A DNA stretch of 51,997 nucleotides from Bacteroidota bacterium (lineage in GTDB: Bacteria > Bacteroidota > Bacteroidia > AKYH767-A > OLB10): the NCBI GenBank assembly GCA_947447155.1, contig CANFIN010000008.1:1-51997 (forward strand), written 5' to 3'. The position numbers and the translations under genes were made by a program. Below the pieces are notes generated by a model that searched no databases, was not told the DNA's origin, and saw nothing but the letters and a program-made list of their open reading frames with translations. Positions 27,867-37,879 of this stretch are shown piece by piece. Numbering within the stretch: position 1 is the stretch's first letter; each line of letters opens with the position of its first letter.

Positions 27867-30800
27867 TTACCGTAACAAAGTTACGGACCCGTTCTTTTCG
27901 ATCTCCTGACCATTAGTTCCGAAAATTCGGACATTGTACACATAGGTGCCCTCAGGAGCGAGAGTTCCATCGAACATCCCGTCCCAACCTTCTTCAGGGT
28001 TGTGAGTCTCGAATACTTTTTGTCCCCATCTGTTAAATACGATGAAGAAATAATTTTTAGCATCTACGTAAATAAAGCTTGGCTTAAACAAGTTGTTTTT
28101 TCCGCCTGGAGTAAATCCAGTTGGAACATAAACTTTTGGTTCTTGTATTAGACAGAATTCATTAGAGGCGCTGGTATCTACAAATCCATAAGTATTGCCA
28201 GCTCCTTCGTATGCTTCAACACGATAACAGAATCTTCCAGTTGTTTGATATATTGATGCAACATCATCGAGGTAGCCTTCTTGACCAAATGGAAGAATCG
28301 CACATGGAGTAGGTTGCCAGATATCATTAATCTTTCTGAATAAAGAATAACTGCTAACACTGCCTAGCCATTCTTCGTAATCATTAAATTTTAAATTGTT
28401 AGTTAAGTTCTGCTCTGCTAATCCGCTTAATAAAATGGTTCTTCCCAAATTACTAATCAAGACTTCATTGCCACATGAATCAACGGTAACCAATCTGTAA
28501 TAATAGCTATATTGATTAGTTCTAGCTGTAAAGTCAGAGAATGTTAAATCAGGATTTCCAGTAAAGGTTTGAACCCCAACTGTCGTAAATGGACCAATCT
28601 TTTCGTATGCACGTTGAAGTTTGTATTTGCTTACATCTGGTTGGTTTAAAGTATCAACATAGGCTGTAACAATTACTCTTCGAGTATCAATTACGGTTGC
28701 TTTTCTTAAATAACTAAATGTTGGAAGCACCAATAAGTTAGCAGTTTCACAAGCTTGTGTAGATATTGCAGTTTTGCTCAAGTCATTACCAAAAGCTTGA
28801 ATGAAATAACAATATGTTGAACCGTTAGTAAGTGTATTATGGCTATAAGTGATGTTAGTTGATGGTACTGATGAAAGCAATGTTATTGGACCATTGTTTT
28901 CACTTACATAAATGTTATAACCAGATACACCTCCAGGCATATTAATAAATGGATTCCATTGCAAGTCGATGGAATATTTACAAACATCCAACTTAGCTCT
29001 TAGGAAGAGTGTGTTCTGTGATAATCCAATACTACTTCTGTTGCCACAGCTATCATAAGCAGCAATGCTATATAATTGAGGAGCACTTTGAACAGATGGA
29101 TCCGCAAAAGAGAAGCTAGTAACATTAGCACCTGTTACAGCTCCAATTGAATCCCAGCTGGCACCATTAAAGTGGTATAAAATATAACCTTCTACATCAC
29201 CAGATGAACTCGGAATCCAGCTCATATTAACATTCGTTCCAGTTGGTGTACCTAAACTAACGGTATCCATTACCGAAACATTTGGTTTAGTTATGTCTTT
29301 GAATAGATCTCCATCAATAGAGGAGTTTGATGTACAACCAGACTGATCACCTGTTTTAACATAATAATTGATGACTGCTGAACAAACATTGATTGTATCA
29401 GACCAATCATAATCAGGTGCATTAGTGGTTCCTATTTTGGACCATGTTCCAGAAGGATATTCTTTGTAAACATCATATGTTAAAGTCGCTGTCGCTAACT
29501 CAGGATCATGTAAAGGATTCCAACGAATAATTGCAACTCCATTATTGTTAATCACATTAACACGAATTGTTCTTACGGTGTCTGTAACTGGCGATGATTC
29601 TCCTCCGCAAGCAGTTTGTGTTGTGATGTAATAGTAAATGCTGTTATTTTGAGCATTAGCACCAATATGGGTACAGCTAAGTGTATTATAAGTATTTACT
29701 GTTTGAATTTTTGTGAATGGTCCGTTAGGATTAGCCGATGAGTAAATCTGATAATTTCCAAAACGCATTCCTGTATCTACAGGAGCTGTCCAAGTTAACG
29801 TAACATCTCCGTTAGGTAATACAGAAGCACATCTTAATTCAGGTGATTTTGGTACAGTATGGTCAACAAATGTTTCTCCATCGTAATTCGACATCGATGT
29901 ACACAATAGATCTTGTATGCTTACTCTGTAATTTACTGAATCGATACATAATGTTAAAGGTTCAGTATACGATAAAGTATTTACATTGACAGCAACTGAC
30001 CAGTTTCCACTTCCAGCTGGTTGTTCCCTTTCTACTTTATAAGTATTACTTGTACTTGGTAATAATGGAGTAGAAGGAGCATTCCAATTCAGGGTAGCTG
30101 TTGATGTATTCGCTCCTGTAACTTTTAAATATATTGAACTAATCGTATTTCCTAGCGCACCATTATCTACTTGTCCTGAACATCCTGCCTTTGTTACTAA
30201 ATAATAACTTACAGATCCATTGTATCCATTCGCAGTATTATCAGTGTACGTTGTAGTCGAATTGTTTTGAACCGAATCAATCAACGTAAATCCTGCACCT
30301 GTACTTCTATAGACATTGTATTGATTATAATTAATCCATGATGATGGCGTTGGATTCGCCCATGTTAATTGTGTTTGTCCACCAGGTGAAACAACACTTA
30401 CGCAATGTAGTGATGGGTTGTCAATAATGTTACCTAAGTAAGTATATGAATTCGTGTCAATATTTGATGTTGAAACACACCCGCTATTGTCCGCCAGTTT
30501 TATTTGATGTCTAAGTGTGGTATCACAATTTAATATTGGTTGACTGTAAATTAATTTATTGGTATCACCATAAAACTGTAAGTTTCCAGTAGCATTGTAA
30601 GATGACCAAACATCGTACTGTCCTGTAGTTGATGTAGCTGGTATTGGAGTCGTTAATGCTGTCCAGCTTAAGTTAGCTGTTCCTAATGCCGGTGTAGCCG
30701 TTAAGTAAATTGAACTTAATGTTTGTGAATTCGATGTGCTGTTAATCTGCCCACTACAACCCGATTGCGTAAGCATATAATAGCTATACGATTGATTGTT

Positions 30801-33800
30801 ACCATTAGCTGTTAAATCTAAATAAGTAGTAGCAGCAAAGTTCGAAACAGAATCTAACTTCGTAAATCCAGCTCCGTTATCTCTCCAGATTTCAAACTCA
30901 TTAAAGTTTGTGCTAGATCCAGTAGGAGGTATAAAACTTAATTGAATTTGTCCATTATTCTGCACACTAATACATCTTAAATCAGGATTAGTAATAACAT
31001 TACCTAAGTAAGTATAAATGTTAGTGTCAATATTTGAAGTAGAAATACAACCACTGTTATCTGCAAGCTTTATTTGATGTCTAAGTGTAGTATCACAATT
31101 TAATATTGGCTGACTATAAACTAACTTATTGGTGTCACCATAAAACTGTAAGTTGCTAGTTGCATTATAAGATGACCAGATATCATACTGACCAGTTGTT
31201 GCAGAAGCAGGAATAGGAGTAGTTAATGCAATCCAGTTTAAGTTAGCTGTTCCTAATGCCGGTGTAGCCGTCAAGTAAATTGAACTTAATGTTTGTGAAT
31301 TCGATGTGCTGTTAATCTGTCCACTACAACCAGATTGCGTAAGCATATAATAACTATACGATTGGTTGTTTCCGTTAGCAGTAGCATCTAAATAAGAAGT
31401 AGCGGCAAAGCTGGAAACAGAATCTAATTTAGTAAATCCAGCTCCGTTATTTCTCCATATTTCGAATTCGTTAAAGTTTGTACTTGAACCAGCAGGAGGA
31501 ATAAAACTTAATTGAATTTGTCCGTTGTTCTGCACACTAATACATCTTAAATCAGGATTGCTAATAACATTACCTGTATAAGTATAAAGGTTAGTATCAA
31601 TGTTTGAAGTAGAAATACAACCACTGTTATCTGCTAGTTTGATCTGATGACTAAGTGTTGTATCACAATTTAATATTGGCTGACTATAAACTAACTTATT
31701 GGTATCACCATAAAACTGTAAGTTGCTAGTTGCATTATAAGATGACCAGATATCATACTGACCAGTTGTTGCAGAAGCAGGAATTGGAGTAGTTAATGCA
31801 GTCCAGTTTAAGTTAGCCGTTCCCAATGCTGGTGTTGCTGTAAGATAAATTGAACTTAGTGTTTGTGAGTTCGCAGCACTGTTAATTTGACCTGTGCAAC
31901 CCGATTGTGTAAGAAGGTAATAACTGTAAGATTGGTTGTTTCCATTAGCCGTAGCATCTAAATAAGTAATAGCGGTAAAGCTGGAAACAGAATCTAACTT
32001 CGTAAATCCAGCACCGTTATTTCTCCATATTTCGAATTCGTTAAAGTTTGTACTTGAACCAGCAGGAGGAATAAAACTTAATTGAATTTGTCCGTTGTTC
32101 TGCACACTAATACATCGTAAATCAGGATTGTTAATCACATTGCCCAGGTAAGTAAATGTGCTATTTGCTGCGGAAGAAACAGAGGTACATGGTGCATTAT
32201 CTGCTATTTCGATAGTGTATTCGTAAGGAACATTACAAGTTGTAATATTGTCTGTATAGTTTAGACTACTTGTTGTTCCAATTTGTGAATAGGCTCCAAC
32301 ACCGGTAGACCTTCTTTTTACAATGTAGTTTCCGCTTGATGATGCCAACAATGGATTTCTCATTGCATTCCAGTTTAGGATTGCACTTCCAAGCGTTGCA
32401 TTGCTAACAGATAAGTAAATTGTTGATAAGGTATCTCCCGTACTTCCATTATCTGCAAGTCCTGTACATCCAGAAAGAGTTTTTAGATAATAATATTTAG
32501 ATCCAGTATTAGCATTAGCACCTACATGTAACCATGAAGTAGTTGCATAACTTGTTACGCTTCCAATTAAAGTATAAGGTCCAGCTAAAGATGATGATGA
32601 ATAGATCTGATATTTCGAGAAGAAATTATCAGGATCTGATGGAGCAACCCATGTCAGCTGTACATCACCGTTAGGCTGTACCGCAAGACAACGAAGAGAT
32701 GGATTATCTAGAATATCTCCTACAGAAGTGAATTGTTTTGCAGAATCCGAGGAAGTAGATATACATCCTGAAGCATCTGCAATTTCAACCTTGTATTGAA
32801 TGGTTGTATCACATAATGTTATCGTATCTCTGAAAGTAAGTGCGGCGGTTGTTCCTCTTAATACCCATGGTAAACTTGGAACAACTCTTCTATAAACTTT
32901 GTATTGACCAGTACTTGTTGCAGGTAAAGGGACTTTAAGTGCATTCCATGATAAATCTGCAAATCCTACAGTCGCGTTATTTAAGTTTAACTTAATAGAT
33001 GATAGAGTATCTGTAGTGGTAGGCGAATCGAATGTTGTTGTTATGTTACAACCTGCCTTTGTTTTTATATAATAATAATGGGGTTGTGAATTACCTTGCG
33101 CACCTACGTGAGTAAATGTGTTCGCTCCGTAATTGGTGACGGTTCCAATTTGAGTATAAGGACCTGCCTTTGCAAGTGCATGATAAATTTTGTATTCACC
33201 AAAAGCCCCTGCTGTATCCGGCGTTCCTACCCAGCTTAACTGGATATCTTCATTTGGTAAAACACTCACACAACGTAAGGAAGGCGGATTAATAGTTGGC
33301 GCAGCTGCAGTTAATCTTGCTCCAGTAATATTCGATCTAGAGTCACATCCTCTTAAGTCATTGTGAAGTCGGATGTAATAGTTAATCGAATCATTACATA
33401 CAGTTATTGGATCAAGGTAATTTGTATTGGATGTTGAATCAATCAAATTAAAAATTCCTGATCCGGCTGGCTGCTCTTTATAAACATAATATTTAGGATG
33501 CGAACCTGCTGGGTTTGTTGGAGTGCCCAATGGATTCCATGATAAACTTGCGTTTGTTCCTACTTGTGAAACCTGAAGATACATCGTCGACAATGTATCC
33601 GACTCGGGCCTATCACGTAAGTCACAACCTGATTTGGTCTCTAAAAAATATTTTACCGAACTAGTATTAGCATTCACATTGTTATCTGTCCATGTCAAAT
33701 GAGTGGCTACACTATCACTGTCAACTAGGGCAAACGGCCCCGCTCCAATTGCACGGTAGATATAATGTTTTCTAAAATACTTGACTGTATCTTGTAGACC

Positions 33801-35294
33801 TGTATCAAGTGGAATATCCCACGATAAAGTAACTTTCCCACTCGGCTGAACATCCGCGCAATAAAGAGTAGAAGCCTTCATTTCAGGTGGTGCCAAAACA
33901 ACAATAGAGAGCGTAAAGAAGTTTACCGCGGGAGAAGGACAAAAACTATCGAACGCCTTAACAACGAAATTATAGGTATTTGAAAGCCGGACGCAGCCAA
34001 CTGTTTTAGCAAGATGATTACAATCAGTTCTCCAGTTAAAATTAATTGTATTATTGAAGAGACCAAACCCTGTGGGGACTGTTGTACCTGCTCCGGATAT
34101 ATTGGTCAAATAGGCGCAAGGTGGAAACGGACATCTACCTGTATTGGCAGATTCTGTAGTGTCCAATTGAATTCCTGTTACATCAAATGAAACACTTTGC
34201 GGCATGGTGGAGGTTGTGTTTCCTACATACTCAAAATCGGTTGCCTGAATGGTCGTGAAAACAGTATCCCCTGCGTAAACAGTATCGACATATTGATTCA
34301 AACTCGCTTGCTGAAAACCATAGGTGAAAATAACAGCCGTATCAACATCAGGAGGTGTATTTTGTCCAGTGGTGCCACCACTATAAGCAACAGTTCTGTT
34401 AGCAATTAATGTAATTTGAATTTCACGATAGACTTCCGCGATTTTAATTCCACAACGGAAAGCGGATACTTTGGTTACGGTTACAAATGACCCAGTGTTG
34501 AATGATGTAAATGATACGATACCTGAGTTTGGATTTAATACCGCCGCCTGATTATTTATATTTTGTGGTGGTGTTGGACTCGGCAACGGATTGGTATAAG
34601 AATAACCAGCAGCAAAAGGGTAATTCGTTCCTGGGTAAGTTGTTCCATCCAAAGGTCTTCCCCACTCGTAATACAATGAGTCGCCTTCTTCATCTACCGC
34701 ATTTGAAGAATAGGTAGTAGTATTGCCAATCATTGTCGCTAATTGCGGACGCTCAGCGAAGCGAGGAGATGAATCATAGCAAGGATTAGTATTAGTAGCA
34801 TTGTAAGGGAACATCACAGCACGCAGTGTGAAATTCCCACCACCGCTAGCTCCTAAATTCGTTACTCCGGTATTACGACAGCAATCATTGTAATAAAAAT
34901 ACCAGCCTGTTGCTGGTGGTACTCCAGTAATGGTTACCCATGCTGATTCATAAATACATTCTAATACGGCATTTAATTGACCATTTGGCGTGTTACAGGT
35001 AGGGCATGGCACAGCTTGTCCAGGCGTTCCAACTGGAGATAAATCTAATGTAGAGATTTGATTACAGTTGATACCAGAAGCCCATCCAGGTGCATTAGTA
35101 AGTAGATTTACTGTTCCTGGAGCGGGTATTCCATTACAATCTCTATAAAGCTTGACTGTAAATTTGAATCTCCCTGAGTTGGCACCTGATTTCTTACAAA
35201 CCCATGTAACTTCACCTCCCATTAGGTGAGATCCAAAGGTTTCTGTTAGCCCAATGCAAAGCATAAGTAACAGAATGCTCAGTATTTTTTTCAT
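27867..35294 (-). CDS. Giant modular surface protein with T9SS type B sorting domain
   Basis: A 2475-aa cell-surface or secreted protein. A signal peptide (about 1-21) is followed by SHLMGGEVTW, a start typical of large Bacteroidota surface proteins, and a cysteine-rich N-region with NDCCRNTG. From about residue 475 to 2005 there are eight tandem modules of about 190 aa, each apparently a pair of fibronectin-III-like domains. Each opens with a variant of LRCxSVxxNGxxQLSW and carries further conserved cysteines (QSGC, NCDTT, SGCIS), possibly forming disulfides. Modules 4-6 are nearly identical. Residues from about 2385 form the C-terminal gliding-motility-type domain (YVPTGFTPGG, FNRWGQKVFET, PEGTYVYNVRIFG), which directs export through the type IX system and attachment. 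The role is probably adhesion; the ligand is unknown. Confidence 0.93.
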   Translation of the reverse strand: MKKILSILLLMLCIGLTETFGSHLMGGEVTWVCKKSGANSGRFKFTVKLYRDCNGIPAPGTVNLLTNAPGWASGINCNQISTLDLSPVGTPGQAVPCPTCNTPNGQLNAVLECIYESAWVTITGVPPATGWYFYYNDCCRNTGVTNLGASGGGNFTLRAVMFPYNATNTNPCYDSSPRFAERPQLATMIGNTTTYSSNAVDEEGDSLYYEWGRPLDGTTYPGTNYPFAAGYSYTNPLPSPTPPQNINNQAAVLNPNSGIVSFTSFNTGSFVTVTKVSAFRCGIKIAEVYREIQITLIANRTVAYSGGTTGQNTPPDVDTAVIFTYGFQQASLNQYVDTVYAGDTVFTTIQATDFEYVGNTTSTMPQSVSFDVTGIQLDTTESANTGRCPFPPCAYLTNISGAGTTVPTGFGLFNNTINFNWRTDCNHLAKTVGCVRLSNTYNFVVKAFDSFCPSPAVNFFTLSIVVLAPPEMKASTLYCADVQPSGKVTLSWDIPLDTGLQDTVKYFRKHYIYRAIGAGPFALVDSDSVATHLTWTDNNVNANTSSVKYFLETKSGCDLRDRPESDTLSTMYLQVSQVGTNASLSWNPLGTPTNPAGSHPKYYVYKEQPAGSGIFNLIDSTSNTNYLDPITVCNDSINYYIRLHNDLRGCDSRSNITGARLTAAAPTINPPSLRCVSVLPNEDIQLSWVGTPDTAGAFGEYKIYHALAKAGPYTQIGTVTNYGANTFTHVGAQGNSQPHYYYIKTKAGCNITTTFDSPTTTDTLSSIKLNLNNATVGFADLSWNALKVPLPATSTGQYKVYRRVVPSLPWVLRGTTAALTFRDTITLCDTTIQYKVEIADASGCISTSSDSAKQFTSVGDILDNPSLRCLAVQPNGDVQLTWVAPSDPDNFFSKYQIYSSSSLAGPYTLIGSVTSYATTSWLHVGANANTGSKYYYLKTLSGCTGLADNGSTGDTLSTIYLSVSNATLGSAILNWNAMRNPLLASSSGNYIVKRRSTGVGAYSQIGTTSSLNYTDNITTCNVPYEYTIEIADNAPCTSVSSAANSTFTYLGNVINNPDLRCISVQNNGQIQLSFIPPAGSSTNFNEFEIWRNNGAGFTKLDSVSSFTAITYLDATANGNNQSYSYYLLTQSGCTGQINSAANSQTLSSIYLTATPALGTANLNWTALTTPIPASATTGQYDIWSSYNATSNLQFYGDTNKLVYSQPILNCDTTLSHQIKLADNSGCISTSNIDTNLYTYTGNVISNPDLRCISVQNNGQIQLSFIPPAGSSTNFNEFEIWRNNGAGFTKLDSVSSFAATSYLDATANGNNQSYSYYMLTQSGCSGQINSTSNSQTLSSIYLTATPALGTANLNWIALTTPIPASATTGQYDIWSSYNATSNLQFYGDTNKLVYSQPILNCDTTLRHQIKLADNSGCISTSNIDTNIYTYLGNVITNPDLRCISVQNNGQIQLSFIPPTGSSTNFNEFEIWRDNGAGFTKLDSVSNFAATTYLDLTANGNNQSYSYYMLTQSGCSGQINSTSNSQTLSSIYLTATPALGTANLSWTALTTPIPATSTTGQYDVWSSYNATGNLQFYGDTNKLIYSQPILNCDTTLRHQIKLADNSGCVSTSNIDTNSYTYLGNIIDNPSLHCVSVVSPGGQTQLTWANPTPSSWINYNQYNVYRSTGAGFTLIDSVQNNSTTTYTDNTANGYNGSVSYYLVTKAGCSGQVDNGALGNTISSIYLKVTGANTSTATLNWNAPSTPLLPSTSNTYKVEREQPAGSGNWSVAVNVNTLSYTEPLTLCIDSVNYRVSIQDLLCTSMSNYDGETFVDHTVPKSPELRCASVLPNGDVTLTWTAPVDTGMRFGNYQIYSSANPNGPFTKIQTVNTYNTLSCTHIGANAQNNSIYYYITTQTACGGESSPVTDTVRTIRVNVINNNGVAIIRWNPLHDPELATATLTYDVYKEYPSGTWSKIGTTNAPDYDWSDTINVCSAVINYYVKTGDQSGCTSNSSIDGDLFKDITKPNVSVMDTVSLGTPTGTNVNMSWIPSSSGDVEGYILYHFNGASWDSIGAVTGANVTSFSFADPSVQSAPQLYSIAAYDSCGNRSSIGLSQNTLFLRAKLDVCKYSIDLQWNPFINMPGGVSGYNIYVSENNGPITLLSSVPSTNITYSHNTLTNGSTYCYFIQAFGNDLSKTAISTQACETANLLVLPTFSYLRKATVIDTRRVIVTAYVDTLNQPDVSKYKLQRAYEKIGPFTTVGVQTFTGNPDLTFSDFTARTNQYSYYYRLVTVDSCGNEVLISNLGRTILLSGLAEQNLTNNLKFNDYEEWLGSVSSYSLFRKINDIWQPTPCAILPFGQEGYLDDVASIYQTTGRFCYRVEAYEGAGNTYGFVDTSASNEFCLIQEPKVYVPTGFTPGGKNNLFKPSFIYVDAKNYFFIVFNRWGQKVFETHNPEEGWDGMFDGTLAPEGTYVYNVRIFGTNGQEIEKNGSVTLLR
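30421..32130 (-). repeat. Three near-identical 570-bp tandem repeats in the adhesin gene
   Basis: The block repeats with a period of exactly 570 bp (190 codons): the same landmark, TGCACACTAATACATC on the plus strand, lies at 30961 and 31531 and, with one change, at 32101. Units run about 30421-30990, 30991-31560 and 31561-32130. By eye, neighbouring translated units differ at roughly a dozen of 190 residues. This points to recent duplication or gene conversion; the flanking modules are much more divergent. Confidence 0.92.
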
Positions 35295-35334
35295 AGTAAA
35301 TTTGTACTAATGGTTTTGGTCAATTGCGTGTAGC

Positions 35335-35365
35335 CAAATTTACAAAATGAAGATTATAAAAACAA
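35335..35365 (-). promoter_or_regulatory. Promoter of the giant adhesin gene, TTG-N20-TAAATTTG
   Basis: On the minus strand TTG (35363-35365) is followed after 20 bases by TAAATTTG (35335-35342), a full consensus match. The -33 element is only seven bases past the stop codon of the upstream M16 gene. Leader length would be about 35 bases. Confidence 0.68.
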
Positions 35366-35371
35366 ATTATA

Positions 35372-36643
35372 TCAAGGGCCTGCTACAACCTCGCATAACG
35401 TGTTTTTTACGAGGTGTTTTTGTGCACAACGACGGATGTCTTCTGAGCTTATGTTTTTAAGTCTTTCGATGTATTCCAGATAGTGGTCTTTCGTTAAGTT
35501 GTTAAGATGTAAAGTTTTATGTCTTTCAGAAAGAGCAAATACGCCATCAATACTGCGCTGAAAACTTCCAAATAAGTAGTTTTTCACAAGCGAAAGTTCT
35601 TCATCAGGAACCAAGTCATTTTGTAGTCTTTCCAGCTCAAAATAGATTTCTTTTAGTGCTTCATTAAGAACTGAGGCGCCTACTTCTGTGGAAATAAAGA
35701 AATAGCCATCATTAATATCAGTAGCCAAACCAGATCCTATTCCATATGTAAATCCTTTATCTTCTCGAATATTCGACATCAGTCTTGATCCAAAATAACC
35801 CCCTAAAATGGTATTCAATATTGTGAAATCAAAATAGTCTTCATGCTTTCGATTAAACATTTTTTTTCCAATGCGAATCGCTGCTTGTACGCTGTCTTTT
35901 TTAGATATATATAAATTTTTAGGGTTTAATGTATCTATATTGGTCTCGTAATTTGCATTAGAATACTGAAAGTTTAAACCATTAATTAGTTGTTTAATTT
36001 CTTCTTCTTGAACAGTACTCAATTTTCCAGCAACTACTACCGCTCTTAGCTTATTTCGATAGTTTTTATCATAAAATTTTAATAGTGATTCTTTGTTTAG
36101 TTTGTCAAAGTCGCTGACTTCTGTTATAATTCCTAAAGGATGATTATCTCCATATAGCGCGTTTAAAAAATTCCTTCTCGCCAAAAAGTCTACTTTGTTC
36201 ATATTAACCGCAAGTCGCTGTTTGCCTTGCATTGAATAGGTGTCGATTTCTTCCTGCGAAAATGTAGGCTCTGTTAATATTGTTTTTAAAACAGGAAGAG
36301 TTTGATGAATAAATTTCCCTGTTGTGTATAGTGAAATTGTAGCAAAGTCGTTTCCTGATTCAGTGATAAAGTAAGCTCCATATTGATCTAGCATTTCTGA
36401 TATTTCAGCCGATGAATATTGGCCACTTCCTTCTTCAATTAAACGATTACAACCTGTTGCTATTATCGGGTGGCTGCTATATGTCGAACCAGCTTCAAAT
36501 ATCAAATCGATTTTAATTACTTCCTGAGTTCCTGAGTTTATTATAAGCATAGGCGCATTGTTTTTTAATGTTGAAAAAACTGCGTCAGGGATATTTATTT
36601 TTGTTGGGGGAACTAGGTTTGGCGATGTATTTCTATTAATCAT
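35372..36643 (-). CDS. M16-family peptidase homologue, inactive-type subunit
   Basis: A 423-aa M16 (pitrilysin/processing-peptidase fold) protein in which the zinc motif HxxEH is absent: the equivalent helix reads CNRLIEEGSGQYSS. The C-terminal M16 half is well kept, including YFGSRLMSNIREDKGFTYGI and SFQRSIDG. Such proteins usually pair with an active M16 partner, and the gene directly upstream encodes one, overlapping by eight bases. A non-catalytic, substrate-gripping role in a heterodimer is the likely reading. Confidence 0.9.
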   Translation of the reverse strand: MINRNTSPNLVPPTKINIPDAVFSTLKNNAPMLIINSGTQEVIKIDLIFEAGSTYSSHPIIATGCNRLIEEGSGQYSSAEISEMLDQYGAYFITESGNDFATISLYTTGKFIHQTLPVLKTILTEPTFSQEEIDTYSMQGKQRLAVNMNKVDFLARRNFLNALYGDNHPLGIITEVSDFDKLNKESLLKFYDKNYRNKLRAVVVAGKLSTVQEEEIKQLINGLNFQYSNANYETNIDTLNPKNLYISKKDSVQAAIRIGKKMFNRKHEDYFDFTILNTILGGYFGSRLMSNIREDKGFTYGIGSGLATDINDGYFFISTEVGASVLNEALKEIYFELERLQNDLVPDEELSLVKNYLFGSFQRSIDGVFALSERHKTLHLNNLTKDHYLEYIERLKNISSEDIRRCAQKHLVKNTLCEVVAGP

Positions 36644-37877
36644 GTTTATTGGATAAATAAGTTAAAACTGAACAATTTTCTTTTACCAATATTTCTTTAG
36701 CAATATTAATAATGTCGGCTGATGAAATTGCATTATATATGTATTCTTGCTGATTGGCTAAATCGGCATCTCCTAACATCTCATAGTATGCTAAGTTAAG
36801 TGCTTTATTAGCGATACTCATTTCCGAAAATAATACTGTTGAATATGCTTTATTTTTAATTTTTTCAAGTTCTTTTTCGGTTATTCCATTTTTTAATTCT
36901 TCAATCAATTCAAATATTGCATCCTCAGCTTCCTTTGGATTTACTCCATCAGAGATTTTACCTTCTATTAATAGTAAACTCTCATCTAAATCGCCAAGCA
37001 TATATGCACCAATATCTGTAAATAGTTTTTTCTCTTTTACGAGCTGCTGGTACAATCTGGATGATTTGCCTCTTGATAATACATCACTCAATAAATCTGT
37101 TGCATAAAAGTCTTTATTGTACCTGCTGCATGAGTGAAATGCTAGGTAAATTTGGTTGGAAGGTACATCATTTCTGACCTCTAATCGACGCATTTCTGTT
37201 TGTTTCGGTTCTTGCGGCAGATTTCTATCAATTAATTTTACAGCTGGTATTGGAATAAACCATTTTTCACAAAGCTCTTTCGCCTTTTCAACGCTGCAGT
37301 TTCCCGCAATTGTTAGTATAGCATTGTTTGGTGCGTACCATTTTTTGAAAAAGTCTTTAACATCCTCCAATGTTGCATCTTCTATATGTGAAATTTCTTT
37401 TCCAATTGTTGCCCATTGATATGGATGAACTTTATAAGCTAATGGTCTTAGTTTTAACCATGCATCGCCGTAGGGTTGATTTAAATAACGCTGACGAAAT
37501 TCTTCAATAACAACATTGCGTTGCACCTCTAAACTTTTTTCTGTGAATGCAAGACTTAACATCCTATCTGATTCAAGCCAAAAGCCAGTTTCTAAATTAG
37601 AAGCAGGAATAGTCAGGTAGTAATTTGTAAAATCATTGTTGGTAAAAGCATTGTTTTCGCCTCCTGCTTTTTGCAAAGGTTCGTCGTAACTTGGGATATT
37701 GATTGATCCACCAAACATCAAATGCTCAAATAGATGAGCAAATCCTGTTTTTTCAGGATCTTCATCACGAGCTCCCACTTTATAAAGGATATTCATAGCA
37801 ACCAATGGCGTGCTATTGTCTTCATGAACAATAACTTTTAAGCCATTAGCTAATTCAAATTTTTCAAATTGTATCAT
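36636..37877 (-). CDS. M16-family zinc metallopeptidase, active subunit
   Basis: A 413-aa M16 peptidase with the inverted zinc motif HLFEH at residues 48-52 and the distal glutamate ligand in VVIEEF (Glu126, or Glu125). The C-terminal half includes DVLSRGKSSRLYQQLVKEK. No signal peptide is seen, so it probably acts in the cytoplasm, unlike many exported M16 pairs. It lies between a flavin oxidoreductase gene two bases upstream and its inactive partner downstream. Substrate unknown. Confidence 0.93.
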   Translation of the reverse strand: MIQFEKFELANGLKVIVHEDNSTPLVAMNILYKVGARDEDPEKTGFAHLFEHLMFGGSINIPSYDEPLQKAGGENNAFTNNDFTNYYLTIPASNLETGFWLESDRMLSLAFTEKSLEVQRNVVIEEFRQRYLNQPYGDAWLKLRPLAYKVHPYQWATIGKEISHIEDATLEDVKDFFKKWYAPNNAILTIAGNCSVEKAKELCEKWFIPIPAVKLIDRNLPQEPKQTEMRRLEVRNDVPSNQIYLAFHSCSRYNKDFYATDLLSDVLSRGKSSRLYQQLVKEKKLFTDIGAYMLGDLDESLLLIEGKISDGVNPKEAEDAIFELIEELKNGITEKELEKIKNKAYSTVLFSEMSIANKALNLAYYEMLGDADLANQQEYIYNAISSADIINIAKEILVKENCSVLTYLSNKHD

Positions 37878-37879
37878 AA

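Noticed and set aside
30421-32130. The regular 570-bp repeat considered as a CRISPR array or mobile element
   Set aside because: The units are far too long, contiguous, in frame and coding for protein modules; there are no spacers, terminal inverted repeats or transposase.
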